NCBI RefSeq assembly: GCF_022682495.2
Contig: NC_071390.1
Location: forward strand, 169,099,220-169,163,219
Direction of reading: 5' to 3'
From: Desmodus rotundus
Lineage: Eukaryota > Chordata > Mammalia > Chiroptera > Phyllostomidae
Length of the DNA: 64,000 nucleotides
The notes beneath the pieces are model-generated. The model was not told the DNA's origin, did no database searches, and was given only the letters and a program-made list of their open reading frames with translations. Below are positions 11,771 through 22,455 of the stretch, piece by piece. The number at the start of each line of letters is the position of its first letter. Within the stretch, counting starts at the first letter, position 1. The translations under genes were made by a program, and so were the position numbers.

Positions 11771-12425
11771 TTAACATGCCCCAGCAGACTCTTGATCCTC
11801 CCAGGCAAAGTGCTCTTCCTCCAGGGTTTCCTAAGTTGATGAGTGGCATGTTCATGCACCCAGGCAAGTCAAAAACCTGGGGGGCATCTTGGACAACTCC
11901 CTCTCCCCAAACAAGCAGAAAAAGGAGTCTTGCAGTTTCTTAAATACTGTATCATTCATATATGCCCACTTCTCTTCATCCCTATTCCCACTATTATAGT
12001 TTAAGCTACCAGGATAATCTCTCATCTCTGGCTAGAGACACCTCACTGTTTCATAGACTGTTCTTGCGCAGTTCCCCTGTCCCCCTCCAACTTCCACGCA
12101 GGAGCCAAAAGCACAGAAAACTGCAACTTCTATTTGTGTCTTCCCTCTGCTTTAAACCCTTCACTAGCCTCCAACTGTTATCAAGGTGAAAAACAACATT
12201 CTTACTGAACAAAGACACAACCCCTGCCAGATCTTACCTTTGTCTCCCTCACCGGTCTCAATGGGTGGCACAATTCCCCTCCCTTTGAATCCCTGACAAA
12301 TTGGTCTTCTCTCATTTTCCCAAATGTTCCATTTTCTTTCCAGCTGCAGGAGCCTTCACAAGCAGTTCTCTCTAAGCTCAGCTAAAACCGTACTTACAAC
12401 ACAACTCCCTCAAGCCCATTTAAGT
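11771..12425 (+). repeat. L2 LINE fragment
   Basis: L2 landmarks: 'acctggggggcatcttggac' then 'aactccctctcccc', 'ttcatccctattcccac', 'taccaggataatctctcatc', 'aaacccttcactagcctcc' and 'cagctgcaggagccttc'-like text. It is strongly diverged, as expected for L2. Confidence 0.65.
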
Positions 12426-12429
12426 CTAT

Positions 12430-12775
12430 CAGAGAGATAAAGCCACTGAACCTCAGAGGGGCCCTGGTCTTCAGGCTCCATCCCTAATTCCCAGGAGTCT
12501 CCTTGGTCTCTATGCAAATTTATCCACCTTTTCCCCCAGTGACCTGATCTACATTTGAAGGGATATTAAAAACAAAAACAAACAAACAAAAAAGGTTTTT
12601 TTCCCCCCAATGGACTTCCTTAGGGCAGTAGATACTTCTTTTGCTTCATAGTTTTTGCACTGACATAATCATATTTTTTAAACCTATATAATTAAGAGGT
12701 TTCCTTCAAGAGATTCTTCTTGGAACAATAGGATATACTCTGATGATTTGCTGTCTACTCATGGCAAATATTGAA
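12430..12775. other. Intergenic, nothing recognised
   Basis: A-rich/T-rich spacer with 'aaacaaacaaacaaaaaagg' near 12575; otherwise nothing recognised. Confidence 0.4.
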
Positions 12776-12779
12776 AAAC

Positions 12780-13315
12780 ATATGTACAATTTTTGCTCTC
12801 AGTCTATTTTTAAACCATTTGGTCTTTTTTTCTTATAAAGTAAATACATATATGTATAGAATTTTTTAAAAATCAAATATAAAAAAGGAACACAATGAAA
12901 TGTAAGTCTCACAACTTACATCTCTCCCAAAGGTAAGGTATCAATGATCAAGTTTCTTTGTACCCCTCCGACAGTACTCCACGCATGCTCAGTACAAAGA
13001 CATACCCACTGATTGACAGAAATGAGCATCACTGTATCTCTCTTTTCATTTAACTCGGAGATCACAGTACACAGAGATCCTCTTTTTCTCTTTTCTCAAC
13101 TCCTCACCTGAGGTGAAGTGTCATCCCTTTGTGGTTTAGCATAATTTATTGAACCCATTCTCTTTACCCAGCTTGTTAGTAGATGTCTATGTAATTTCCA
13201 GCCCTTTGTCATTACAAAACACATGCACTGATGTCCCATGAAATTGCTGCATCAAAGGGTATTTGCTGTTAATCTTCTTGAAAGATGATTCCAAATTGTC
13301 CTGCCAAAAAATTGT
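12780..13315. repeat. Ancient L1M-type 3' region, left part
   Basis: Phrases such as 'tatatgtatagaattttt', 'catctctcccaaaggtaagg', 'gcataatttattgaaccca', 'gctgcatcaaagggtattt' and 'attccaaattgtcctgcc' resemble old mammalian L1 3' UTR-type repeats. It seems to resume after the younger L1 tail at 13318-13578. Family name and orientation are not secure. Confidence 0.4.
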
Positions 13316-13317
13316 AC

Positions 13318-13578
13318 CCTTAATTTACAGCATGGTGATTATAGCTAATAATAATATGCCATGCTCTTAAATGTTGCTGAGAGAGTAAGTTTTAACTGTT
13401 CTCACCACGAAAGAGAAATGGTAACTATGTGACAGGATGGAAGTGGTAACTAACAATTAGTGGTAATCATTTTGCATTTTATAAATGTATCAAATCAAAC
13501 CTCTGTACACTTTAAAGTTACACAATGTTATATGTTAATTATATCTCAATAAAGCTGGAGGGAAAAGCAAAGAAAAAA
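13318..13578 (+). mobile_element. L1 3' end (L1MA/MB-like)
   Basis: Follows the L1 3' UTR: 'cagcatggtgattatagcta', 'gttgctgagagagtaagttt', 'gttctcaccacgaaagaga', 'ttatatgttaattatatctc' then 'aataaagctggag' and an A-rich tail. It is 5' truncated and apparently inserted in an older repeat. Confidence 0.75.
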
Positions 13579-13790
13579 TGCATCCATTTATATTGCTTTC
13601 AAGTAGAAGGTTGGCTTCTTTACCCCTGGAAATCACCAAATATCATTTAACTCTTTTAAGTTTTTCCATTTTGATGGGTGAAAATTAGTATCTCAATTTT
13701 TGTTGGTGAGTTTGCTTGCTTCATTTCTTTAATTACTAGGGAGGCTGAACATCCTTTCATACTTCATACCTTTTATTTTTTTCTTTCTGT
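13579..13790. repeat. Ancient L1M-type 3' region, right part
   Basis: Text such as 'ttttgatgggtgaaaattag', 'aattactagggaggctgaac' and 'atcctttcatacttcat' matches old L1 3' UTR wording. It is probably the continuation of 12780-13315. Confidence 0.4.
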
Positions 13791-13794
13791 GAGA

Positions 13795-14560
13795 TAGCTA
13801 TTCACACATTTCGTGTGTTGCATGTTTTTTACTGATTCGTAAGGGTTTTTTTTAATATAATAAAGAAATTATTCCTCTTATTCTTTTACCCTATACATTG
13901 CAAAGCTTTTTTTTTTTTTACTAACTTGATTTTGATTTTTTTACATTACTTGTTAAGGCAGACTATAAAATTTTATGAGATAAAATCGATCTATTTGAGT
14001 TCTGTGTCTCGTTGTGGTATGCATGCGTACACAGACATGTACACCCATATGGCTGTATGTATATATGCGAACAAACATGCTTTTTCAAGCATATTTTATG
14101 ATTTTTTTTACATTTAAATCTTTGATCTCTGCTATGACACAGGAAGCGGTTGATAAGCAGTGAGTAATAACAGTAATTGTCCTTTGCTGAAAGAATCTAA
14201 ACACCTCATGGTAGTAATTAGGTGAGTGGATGCTTGTCCTCCCTAGCTTGAAGGTTGTGACCGAGCCTTTTTATTCACTGAATCTGCTCTTGGCGCTGAG
14301 AAGGGCACTTTACATGCACTGAACTCAGTAACACTATCCATTCATGTATTCAATGAAAGGAATAAATTCTGAAAATAATCTGTATCTTTAAAATTACATT
14401 AGTAATTTGTGTACATTCTAAAAAGTAACAAAGAACAAAAATATTTTTAAAAGCCATTAAAATTTGCTGTTAAGCCTCTCACCCAGAAATAACTGTGATT
14501 AGCATTTTGTGACTTCCTATTTTTGCTTCTGTGTGACATATAATACTATTTGAGATAAAG
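13795..14560. other. Intergenic, nothing secure
   Basis: AT-rich DNA with a T12 run near 13908 and no assigned repeat. Confidence 0.35.
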
Positions 14561-14564
14561 AAAG

Positions 14565-15050
14565 CACAGTGGACAGTTTTGGCGTTTTTTTCTGCCATCA
14601 AGTATGTATTTGGGGAACTCACCCTCTCCTACACTGGTTCCAAGAGGAATACTTTCAACCCAGACCAGGTCAGCAGAGGACTTCACTGCCCCCACCCCTC
14701 CTTCAAGGATGTGACCCAGGGAGACTTGTCCCAGCCCTTACTGGGACCACTGGGCCAAAGGCCTGTTGTCCTGCTGGGACTTTACAACACCAAGGTGACA
14801 CTGGGTGGAGCTGCCAGAGGCTCTTCAATTACTGGGTGAGTCCTTCCGACCAGAGAACAACACCAACAAAGTGTGGAAGAGACGGAGAGAGAGAGAGACC
14901 TGGGGCCATTTCTTCCGTTTCTAGATGCATCTGTGCCTGAAGCAACTGCTGTTCACAGGAACCAATACTATATTCTTTCTTGTGATTAAGCCAGTTGGAG
15001 CTGTGTTTCTGTCACTTTCACCTGGAATTGCTTTGACCAACGGAGTGTAT
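14565..15050 (+). repeat. Possible ERVL-type LTR remnant
   Basis: A purine-rich 'agagagagagagacctgggg' leads into 'ccatttcttccgtttctag', 'cttgtgattaagccagttg' and 'gagctgtgtttctgtcac', wording I associate with the 3' part of old mammalian LTRs. The identity is uncertain. The two overlapping open frames here (14569-14940, 14579-14839) have no recognisable protein homology. Confidence 0.3.
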
Positions 15051-15290
15051 GACAGAATTTCCTGGTGTTATGGCAAGGGACCTAAGAAATGCGTGACTCT
15101 TGACTACCCTGTTTTCAGGGACTCACTGTGGGGAGGAGAGGAAGGGGCTGGATACACAAAGCAAAAAAGAGCAAAAGCAGAAGAGTCTCAGCTGACCGAG
15201 TAACCAATAACTCCTGCGATTCTCCCGTGAAGAGTAGGCACCGCCCTGAACAACGCCTTGAACAGAACCTCCCTCTCTCCCAAGACTCTA

Positions 15291-15424
15291 CACAGGGTGG
15301 GGCAAGAGTAGGTTTACAGTTGTGAGTGCACAAAACATAGAGTTTATTCTTTGATTATTATTTATAAACTATTTTGTTATTTTCCGTACGAACAACTGTA
15401 AACCTAACTTTTGCCCCCCCCTTC
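15291..15424. mobile_element. Mariner-type MITE with long terminal inverted repeats
   Basis: The left end reads 'cagggtggggcaagagtagg' followed by 'tttacagttgt' (15293-15323). The right end, from 15392, is the complement starting 'acaactgtaaacctaac'. The centre is AT-rich. Flanking TA dinucleotides lie at 15289-15290 and just after the right end, consistent with Tc1/mariner TA target duplication. A sister copy lies at 43556-43675. No transposase is encoded. Confidence 0.75.
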
Positions 15425-15429
15425 TATAT

Positions 15430-15825
15430 CGCCATATTAGTTGCCAGACAGGTTGTTTTGGTTATACAGTGCTACGAGAAGGGACTGAGTTTTATATAAT
15501 GAATATTAGAGAAGCTAATTAAGTGTATTTAGAAGTTAATATATGGGGCTTTAACAGGCAAACAAGCTTCAATTAGATGAGTAACTCTGCCTGATAGGAG
15601 CAGGCTTTAGAGTCAGATGGCTGGGATTTCACCATTTATAATGCGGCAGTGAGAGCGTCAAATATTCAAATAGTTTTAAGAGGTCAGTGCACAGCCAACT
15701 GAGCTGAGAGTTGACTTCATAAAGAAAAATTTTGCCTAAGTTACCATACAATTAGATTATAACAATTATAGTTATTTAGTAGTCACACACACAAAATATA
15801 GATAAATATCATGCATTCTTTGGCT
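15430..15825. other. Intergenic, nothing recognised
   Basis: No gene or repeat recognised. Confidence 0.4.
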
Positions 15826-15827
15826 CC

Positions 15828-15965
15828 TTCATTCATTTATTCCTTCATTCATCTATTCACTTGACAAACACTTATTGGGTGCCTACTGCATGCTAGGCAC
15901 TGCTCAGGTGCGAGGGATACAGTAATGAACCGGACAAAAGCTTTCCCTTCATGGACCACAGCTCA
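15828..15965 (-). repeat. L2 LINE 3' end
   Basis: Antisense L2 tail: 'ttgacaaacacttattgggt', 'gcctactgcatgctaggcac', 'tgctcaggtgcgagggatac' and 'cttcatggaccacagctcag'. Confidence 0.7.
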
Positions 15966-15969
15966 GAAG

Positions 15970-16685
15970 CATCTCAGGTATATTAAACTGAACTTAGAAT
16001 GCCCATACGTTCATCTATGTAGCGATGAGTGTTCACTTGAAAAGGGGTGAGAACGACTGACTATTCACCTGGACAAACAGAGCCGTAAGAGTCAGACCCT
16101 GTGGAGGGGGACAGTGGGCTTGCTTCCTCCTGCATTTTCTGCATAGTTGCCTCAGTTCTCCATGTTGCCTTGCTAGTAGAACTAAGAATTGACTAGGAAC
16201 ATTCACAGCATTTCTTAGGGAGGAATTTAGAAAGCTACCGATGAAAAGAGCTGGTATACAATGGTAATGTAGTGTTACACTACACTAAAGATGACATGTT
16301 TTGTAGTTTATAGTGTTTATAATAATGTGTTAGGATCACACAGGATGTTTTCCCCAGTGATTTATTTCATGCATTACTTCTTTACCTTTCCAATGTTGCC
16401 AGATTGTTGGGGGCAATTATCAGTCCCTCTGTATTGCAGGTAGGGAAGCAGAGATATTCAGTGAGTGACTTGTTCAAACCACACTCCTGACCGGTTTAGC
16501 CGAGTCAGATTACTGGTTTACAAGGGAAACCAGTTACACCTGCGAAGTTCTCCCAGCTCCCTGGCCCAGGTTTCCGAGTGACCAAGGGTACGCCTTACAC
16601 ACATTCATTTAACCTCAGGCTTCAGCTGCTCCCTCTGAAACGGAGGCAATGAGTTAGATGCAGGTTCAGCTAGCTTTCAGCAGAC
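15970..16685. other. Intergenic, nothing secure
   Basis: No gene. 16370-16510 contains MIR-like wording ('gcattacttctttacc', 'tattgcaggtagggaagcag') but is too diverged to assign. Confidence 0.35.
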
Positions 16686-16689
16686 ACCT

Positions 16690-16865
16690 GTTATGCGCAA
16701 ATCATGTGTTAGATGCTTTTGATGTCATCGTATTAAATTGAATTAAATCTTATAACAAATGAAGAAACCTAGGCACCAAGAACGTAAGTAACTTGCCTAA
16801 GGTAACCCAGCTAAGGATAGAGTCAATATATTAATCCAGATATTATGACTTCAAAAGTCAATGCT
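16690..16865 (-). repeat. MIR SINE
   Basis: Antisense MIR: 'aatcttataacaaatgaaga', then 'aagtaacttgcctaaggtaa' followed by 'cccagctaaggatagagtc'. Confidence 0.7.
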
Positions 16866-17250
16866 TTTTTCCTCTCTACTTTATTACTTTTCTCTATACT
16901 TTAGCATTCTATAAAGTTACATAAAACTATACATGCATTTTGATTTGTTGACATATAGACAAAACAATCTGATTATCCAAAATATATGTAATCTGAGTAA
17001 ATTATTAATATATCTAAATTAAAATTTTAAAGATTAAGTTTATATAGCCAAATTGTTTATGATTTAATAATGTTTGAGGCTTCTAAGTGATATGAGGGTG
17101 TTAAAAGTATGTTATAGAAATCCAACAAGATATTCAATATTTTATTAACATACTGATTGAGAGATTGATTCAAAGTCCTAATTACTTTGTTGAGAAATGT
17201 ATAATTTCAAATATATCTTCCATTCTGTTCATCTCAACAAATGGATTTTT

Positions 17251-17508
17251 TTGTTCATCTCTGAATCTTTGATGTGTTTTATTTCTTTTATTTTTTAAAA
17301 AATTATTTTATTGTTGTTCAGTTACAGTTGTCTGCATTTTCTCCTTACCCCTCTACCCCACCCCAGCCGAACCCACCTCCCTGCCCTGCTTCCACCCTCC
17401 CCCTTGGTTTTGTCCATGTGTCCTTTATAGTAGTTCCTGAAAACCCCTCTCCCCCCTGTCCTCCCATCCCCTCTGGCTATTGTTATATTGTTCTTAACTT
17501 CAATGTCT
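17251..17508 (-). mobile_element. 5'-truncated L1 3' end
   Basis: Antisense L1 3' end beginning 'ttattttattgttgttcagt' and continuing with C-rich 'cccctctaccccaccccagc', 'gttttgtccatgtgtccttt' and 'ctggctattgttatattgtt'. It lies between two copies of the motif 'aacaaatggatttt' (17236-17249 and 17509-17522), which look like its target-site duplication. The second copy was then reused by the next insertion. Confidence 0.7.
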
Positions 17509-17522
17509 AACAAATGGATTTT

Positions 17523-19438
17523 TTAAAATATATTTTATTGATTGTGCTATTATGGTTGTCCCATTTTCCTCCCTTTATTCCCCTCTGCTTTGCACACCCC
17601 CTCCCACTCACATTCCCTCTCTTTTAGTTCATGTCCATGGGTCGTAAATATAAGTTCTTTGGCTTCTCCATTTCCTATACTATTGTTAACCTCCCCCTGT
17701 CTATTTTCTACCTACCATTATGCTACTTATTCTCTGTACTTTTCCCCCTTCTCTCCCCCTCCTCCTCTCCCACTGATAACCCTCCATGTGATCTCCATTT
17801 CTGTGATTCTGTTCCTGTTCTAGTTGTTTGCTTAGTTTTTTTTTTTTTTTTTTTTAGGTTTGGTTGTTAATAGCTGTGAGTTTATCGTCATTTTAGTGTT
17901 CATATTTTTGATCTTCTTTTTCTTAGATAAGTCCCTTTAACATTTCATATAATAATGACTGGGTGATAATGAACTCCTTTAACTTGACTTTATCTGGGAA
18001 GCACTATTTGCCCTTCTATTATAAATGGTAGCTTTGCTGGATAGAATTTTGCCAATCTTGGATATAGGTCCTTGCCTTTCATGACTTCAAATACTTCTTT
18101 CTAGCCCCTTCTTGCCTGCAAGGTTTCTTTTGAGAAATCAGCTGATAGCCTTCTGGGAACTACTTTGTAGGTAACTTTCTCCTTTTCTCTTGCTGCTTTT
18201 AAGATTCTCTCCTTATCTTTAATCTTGGCTACTGTAATTATGATGTGCCTTGGTGTGTTCCTCCTTGGGTCCAACTTCTTTGGGTCTCTCTGAGCTTCCT
18301 GGACTTTCTGAAAGTCTATTTTCTTTGCCAGATTGGGGAAGTTCTCCTTCATTACTTTTTCAAATAAGTTTTCAATTTCTTGGTGTTCCCCTTCTCCTTC
18401 TGACACCCCTATGATTTGGATGTTGGAATGTTTAAAGATGTCCTGGAGGTTCCGAAGCCTCTCCTCATTTTTTTTGAATTCTTGTTTCTTCATTTTGTTC
18501 TGGTTGAATGTTTCTTTCTTTCTTCTGCTACAAACCATTGATTTGAGTCCTGGTTTCCTTCCTGTCACTGTTGGTTCTCTAGATTTTTCTTTATTTCACA
18601 TAATGTGACCTTCATTGCTGCCTGGGTCTTTTTTATGCTGTTGAAGTACCCAGTGAGTTCCTGGAGCATCCTGATAACCAGTGTTTTGAACTATGCATCT
18701 GATAGGTTGGCTATCTCTGCGTTGCTTAGTTGTATTTATTCTAGAGCTTTGAACTGTTCTTTCATTTGGGCCTTTTTTTTTTTTTTTTGTCACGGCATGC
18801 CTGATACATAGTAAGGGGCGGAGCCTTAGGTGTTCACCAGGGCGGGGCAATCCATGTGGCTGCGTTGTGGTGCTGTATGTGGAGGAGGGGTCAAAGAGGG
18901 AACAGTGCCACTTGTTCTGCTCTCTGCCAGATTTCAATCACTTCCTCTGCTACCCACAAGCAAGGTGGGCCCTTCTGGTGCTGATTCCCAGGGGGGGGGT
19001 TTGTGTACGTCCTAGGCCCGTGTGGGTCTCTCCAATGAACTCTCCTGTGAGGCTGGGAGTTTCTCCTGCTGCCTCCTCAACCCCCAGGTGTTTTCAATCA
19101 GTGGTTGAGTCTTTATTTCCCCAAACTGGAGCCCTGGGTTGTGTTGACTGTCATCCCCTAGTTGTTCCTCCCGGTTTATCTGTGTGCGAATGTGGGACCT
19201 GGTCCACCAGCCACTGCCTCCACGTGAGTCCTCTTGGCCCGGCTGCCCAGCTCTGCCCCTCCTACCGGTCTGGATGAATGTTTCTTCTTTAACTCCTTGG
19301 TTGTTGGACTTCCATATAGTTTGATTTTCTGTCAGTTCTGGTTGTTTTTTGTTTTTAAATTTGTTTTTGTCCTTGTTTTGGTTGTGCAAGGAGGCACAGT
19401 CTGTCTACCTATGCCTCCAACTTGGCCAGAAGTCCCTC
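17523..19438 (-). mobile_element. Half-L1 (HAL1-like): ORF1-only L1 element
   Basis: A 1.9-kb antisense element. Reading from its 5' end (19438) it has a GC-rich 5' UTR starting 'ggacttctggccaagttgga', an ORF1 region at about 18000-18790, then directly an L1 3' UTR and a short A-run at 17523. No endonuclease or reverse-transcriptase ORF2 exists between ORF1 and the 3' UTR, and the ends are intact, so this is an ORF1-only element and not a random truncation. Half-L1 (HAL1) families are known in mammals including bats. It is flanked by 'aacaaatggatttt' at 17509-17522 and 19439-19452. Mobilisation would need ORF2 protein from a full L1. Confidence 0.75.
18101..18568 (-). pseudogene. L1 ORF1p remnant (RNA-binding protein)
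   Basis: This 155-codon open segment encodes the middle and C-terminal part of LINE-1 ORF1p, the trimeric RNA-binding chaperone of the L1 ribonucleoprotein. It shows an RRM-like start ('RLRNLQDIF...NIQIIGV'), then 'ENLFEKVMKENFPNLAKK', 'RDPKKLDPRRNTPRHIII', and the C-terminal domain hallmark 'RRLSADFSKETLQARRGW'. The same frame family runs upstream at 18596-18790 (the residues after a Lys run), but in-frame stops TAA and TAG at about 18570-18590 separate them, so the ORF is broken. Downstream homology continues to about 18020 past a further stop. It belongs to the half-L1 element and is not a host gene. Confidence 0.8.
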
Positions 19439-19454
19439 AACAAATGGATTTTGA

Positions 19455-21180
19455 TGTTAACTGACACTAAGGAAGAAAAGCTACTGTTTTTTTAAAAAAA
19501 AAAAATTTGGATAGAAATTTCATGATTGACATATTTGCTGCTATGCTTATCATTAAAAGTTATTAGTTGGTCGACAGATTTTAACCATTATAGTAGGTAT
19601 ATAGAACTAAAACATAATAACACAGCTGATATAACAAGATACTTTCTATGCATTAATTATATTTGGGAAATAGATACTCAGGAAATACTGCTATTTGGGG
19701 AAGCTATCTACATCTCTGGTATGGATTATATTTCTAAATTTCCCAAAAGTCTGTTATTTCATCTGTCATATAATGTTTTTTTCTGCATTATTTAAAAATA
19801 TTTAATTCTGCAATAAACCAATAGAAAAAAAAAGGCAGAATAGATGACATGAAGTAGAGAAGCAAACAGCTTCTCTACTTGTGAGACATGGTAGACATAG
19901 ACAGAGAAAGAACAAGTGTGTGGTGACCAGGTAAAAATGATGGAACAAAGGTGAAAACTACCTATTGGTAGAAGGATGAAAGGACGCTGTATGCACAGAT
20001 ATTTATAATTCACTAAGTATGTTCCAGGTACATGAGACACCCAGTATTATGGGGCTGAACATCAGCTGTCCACGGGTGACATACTATCTGGCTCAGCATG
20101 TCCCCTGTCCAGAAAGCACAAATAACATCCAAAGATGCTTATCAGGCGTTATGACTGTGGCCAGGCACAACTGCCCCAGTATCTCTCTAACAGAGCCTGT
20201 GAGGGATTGGCCCCAGAGATCCTAAATCTGTTGGGTTAACTTGCTCAAACTTCAACTCTGATCTTTATAACCACACCAGCAGTGGGGAAGTTTGCCGTGT
20301 CTGAGTTAGAAGAGAGACAGACAGATGGATCAACTCATATAGGTCGTATGAACATTGTGTGACCCAATATTCAGGTGGCGTGATCTCTCATCTGTTTGCC
20401 TCCTATTCTTTATGGGTTAACCTACCGCATCACTTTTTCGTATTCTCACCGCGTGTTTTAAATGGATATAAAAAGCTGTGTGATCAGAGCACCTTAATTT
20501 GGACTGTGAGCCTTCCTGTTCCACGACTTCTGTGCTAAAATGCTGGGTGGTGTACTTGGAGACAACGGTTACACCAAGGTAATTCCCCATGTGGCACTGC
20601 TGGCCAATTTTTGCCTCGTTTCTCTTCTTTCTTTTACAACCGATGATAATTGCATTGCAGTGGGTAAAGAATATGCCGTTTCAGAAAGATATTTGGTCAT
20701 CTAAGAAAAGCATTTAACCGTCACAGGGCTACACTTCAGTAATTGTCTGGCTGCGGCGCACACACAAGGGAAGAATTCATGGTTCAGCAGGATAAAATCG
20801 GAGCGCTTGAAAGCCGGTTCCAATTCCAGCTCTCATTCGGAAAGGTGAGATTTAGAGACATGTCAAAGGCCATTCTTTCCACTAACTCGTCGGCCAGAAC
20901 GGGAGCTGAGCTGTCTGAAGAGGCTCGGAGGTCATTTGAGATACTATGGCTGTTCCTGTCTGGGCCCTGGATAACGACCAAGCACACATTCTAGCGCATG
21001 CTATGTAATAACTAAAAATATAAACTACAGCTGTCACAATTAACAGATTAACATTAAACGATGCAAAAATAAACAGAGAATGTCTGTTTATTAACGGGGT
21101 TTATGCAAGTGTCACCGAGACATTGCAAGTGCTAAACAGTGCTGTTCTTTGTCCTGTAAGCTTCACCAAAAAGATGAAAT
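19455..21180. other. Intergenic, nothing recognised
   Basis: No gene or named repeat recognised over 1.7 kb; mostly AT-rich DNA that reads as unique sequence. Confidence 0.4.
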
Positions 21181-21181
21181 T

Positions 21182-21257
21182 TGCTTCTAGAAGACTAAAC
21201 TTTAGTCAGTCTTTTTTTCCTTTTTTGCTTCTAGAAGACTAAACTGTAGTCAATCTT
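21182..21257. repeat. Direct repeat of a double-palindrome unit
   Basis: A unit of about 31 bp occurs twice, 44 bp apart (from 21182 and from 21226), separated by a T-rich spacer. Each unit contains the perfect palindrome 'cttctagaag' followed by 'actaaactttagtc' (an inverted repeat of 'gactaaa', perfect in copy 1, one mismatch in copy 2, which has 'actaaactgtagtc'). Confidence 0.85.
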
Positions 21258-21259
21258 CT

Positions 21260-22130
21260 CGAGTTAGTTGATTTTAGCTGGCAGTTTATGCCCAGTTATT
21301 CAAAATATTTAATTCAAAAAAGCTTTCACTCACCAGCCAATATATATGAAGAACTATGGTAGGTGTGAGGAACATAAGAACGAGTAAGATTTAAGCCATG
21401 TGAATCAACAAACATTTGGGGCTTCCTTCCATGTGCCAGGCACTGTTCGAGGCACTAGAAAACTGCCGTGACAGAGGCTTAGCACAGAAAGCATTCGCTG
21501 TCAATACAAGTCAGTCCCGAGGCTCCATTGGTGGCTCAGCTGTGACCTCAGTGACCAAATGGCTTTTGTCTTCCCGTTTCCTCTTGATATTTTGGAATTT
21601 TCATTTGAGCTTTTTGCTTTGTGGTCAAAAAACACCTGTTTCAGCTTCAGGTATCATGTCCTGACAAGACCATCTCAAAGCAAGATGAACGAGCGTGGTG
21701 GAGAGATCTCTTACACGTCTCTTTTTGTAACACAAACTATTTCCATCCTAAGGCTTCCCAGCAGACTTCCCCTCAGATCAGCATTGATGACAAGTCTCTG
21801 TGATGTTGAAACCGTCCTGCAATTTGCGCTGTCCAAAACAGCATCTGCCAGCCACAGATCGTTAGTGAGCCCCTGGACTGTGGTTAGTGTGTCTAAGGAA
21901 CTGAATTTTTAGTTTTATTTAATTTAAATTGAAATTCAAATACTCACATGCATCTATCTAGTGTCTACCGTATTGGACAATACAGCCTTTGATTCTTTTT
22001 GGCGTGAACTAGGTTAGAGCCATAGTAGCTGGAAGGGCAGCTGGGAAATGATTAGCCTTTTCAGTCTCTAAGGGAGAAGTTAGGGAATGGCCCTTTGGCA
22101 ACATCCAGCAGTGTCTGCTGTAGAGAGCAA
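21260..22130. other. Intergenic; weak L2 trace
   Basis: No gene. About 21405-21485 has L2-like antisense wording ('atgtgccaggcactgttcg') but is short. The open frames at 21416-21912 lack any recognised domain. Confidence 0.4.
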
Positions 22131-22133
22131 ATA

Positions 22134-22453
22134 CTGTATTTTGCCGTGTATTATGTGCAGTTTTCTTGCCCAAATTTTTCAGGGAAAAATAACGACGCGT
22201 ATTATATATGGGTCATACTAATTCTGTATCTATATAAATGTTTTTAATTCTTTTATTTACGCTTGTGCATTAAAAGCGTAACTCTAGAAAGCAATAATGA
22301 TATCTGTATGCAAAACAATACCCTGGAATAAGATCATCGGTTTTGTTTCTAAATATAAATAAATAAATGAATTAAAAAATTAAAACAAAAGATTCTTTTT
22401 CCTGAAAGTTTGGGCCAAAAATGTGGGTGTGCATTATATACGGCAAAATACGG
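22134..22453. mobile_element. TA-flanked inverted-repeat DNA transposon, copy 1
   Basis: A 320-bp element with terminal inverted repeats of roughly 50 bp: left 'ctgtattttgccgtgtatta', right ending 'attatatacggcaaaatacgg'. It is flanked by TA on both sides (22132-22133 and 22454-22455), as for Tc1/mariner insertions. The interior is AT-rich with no transposase. Sister copies lie at 32362-32681 and 60255-60443. Confidence 0.7.
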
Positions 22454-22455
22454 TA

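Noticed and set aside
18101..18568. Possible host coding exon
   Set aside because: The residues are those of L1 ORF1p (C-terminal domain with the ADFS-ETLQARR motif), with in-frame stops just upstream, inside an L1-derived element.
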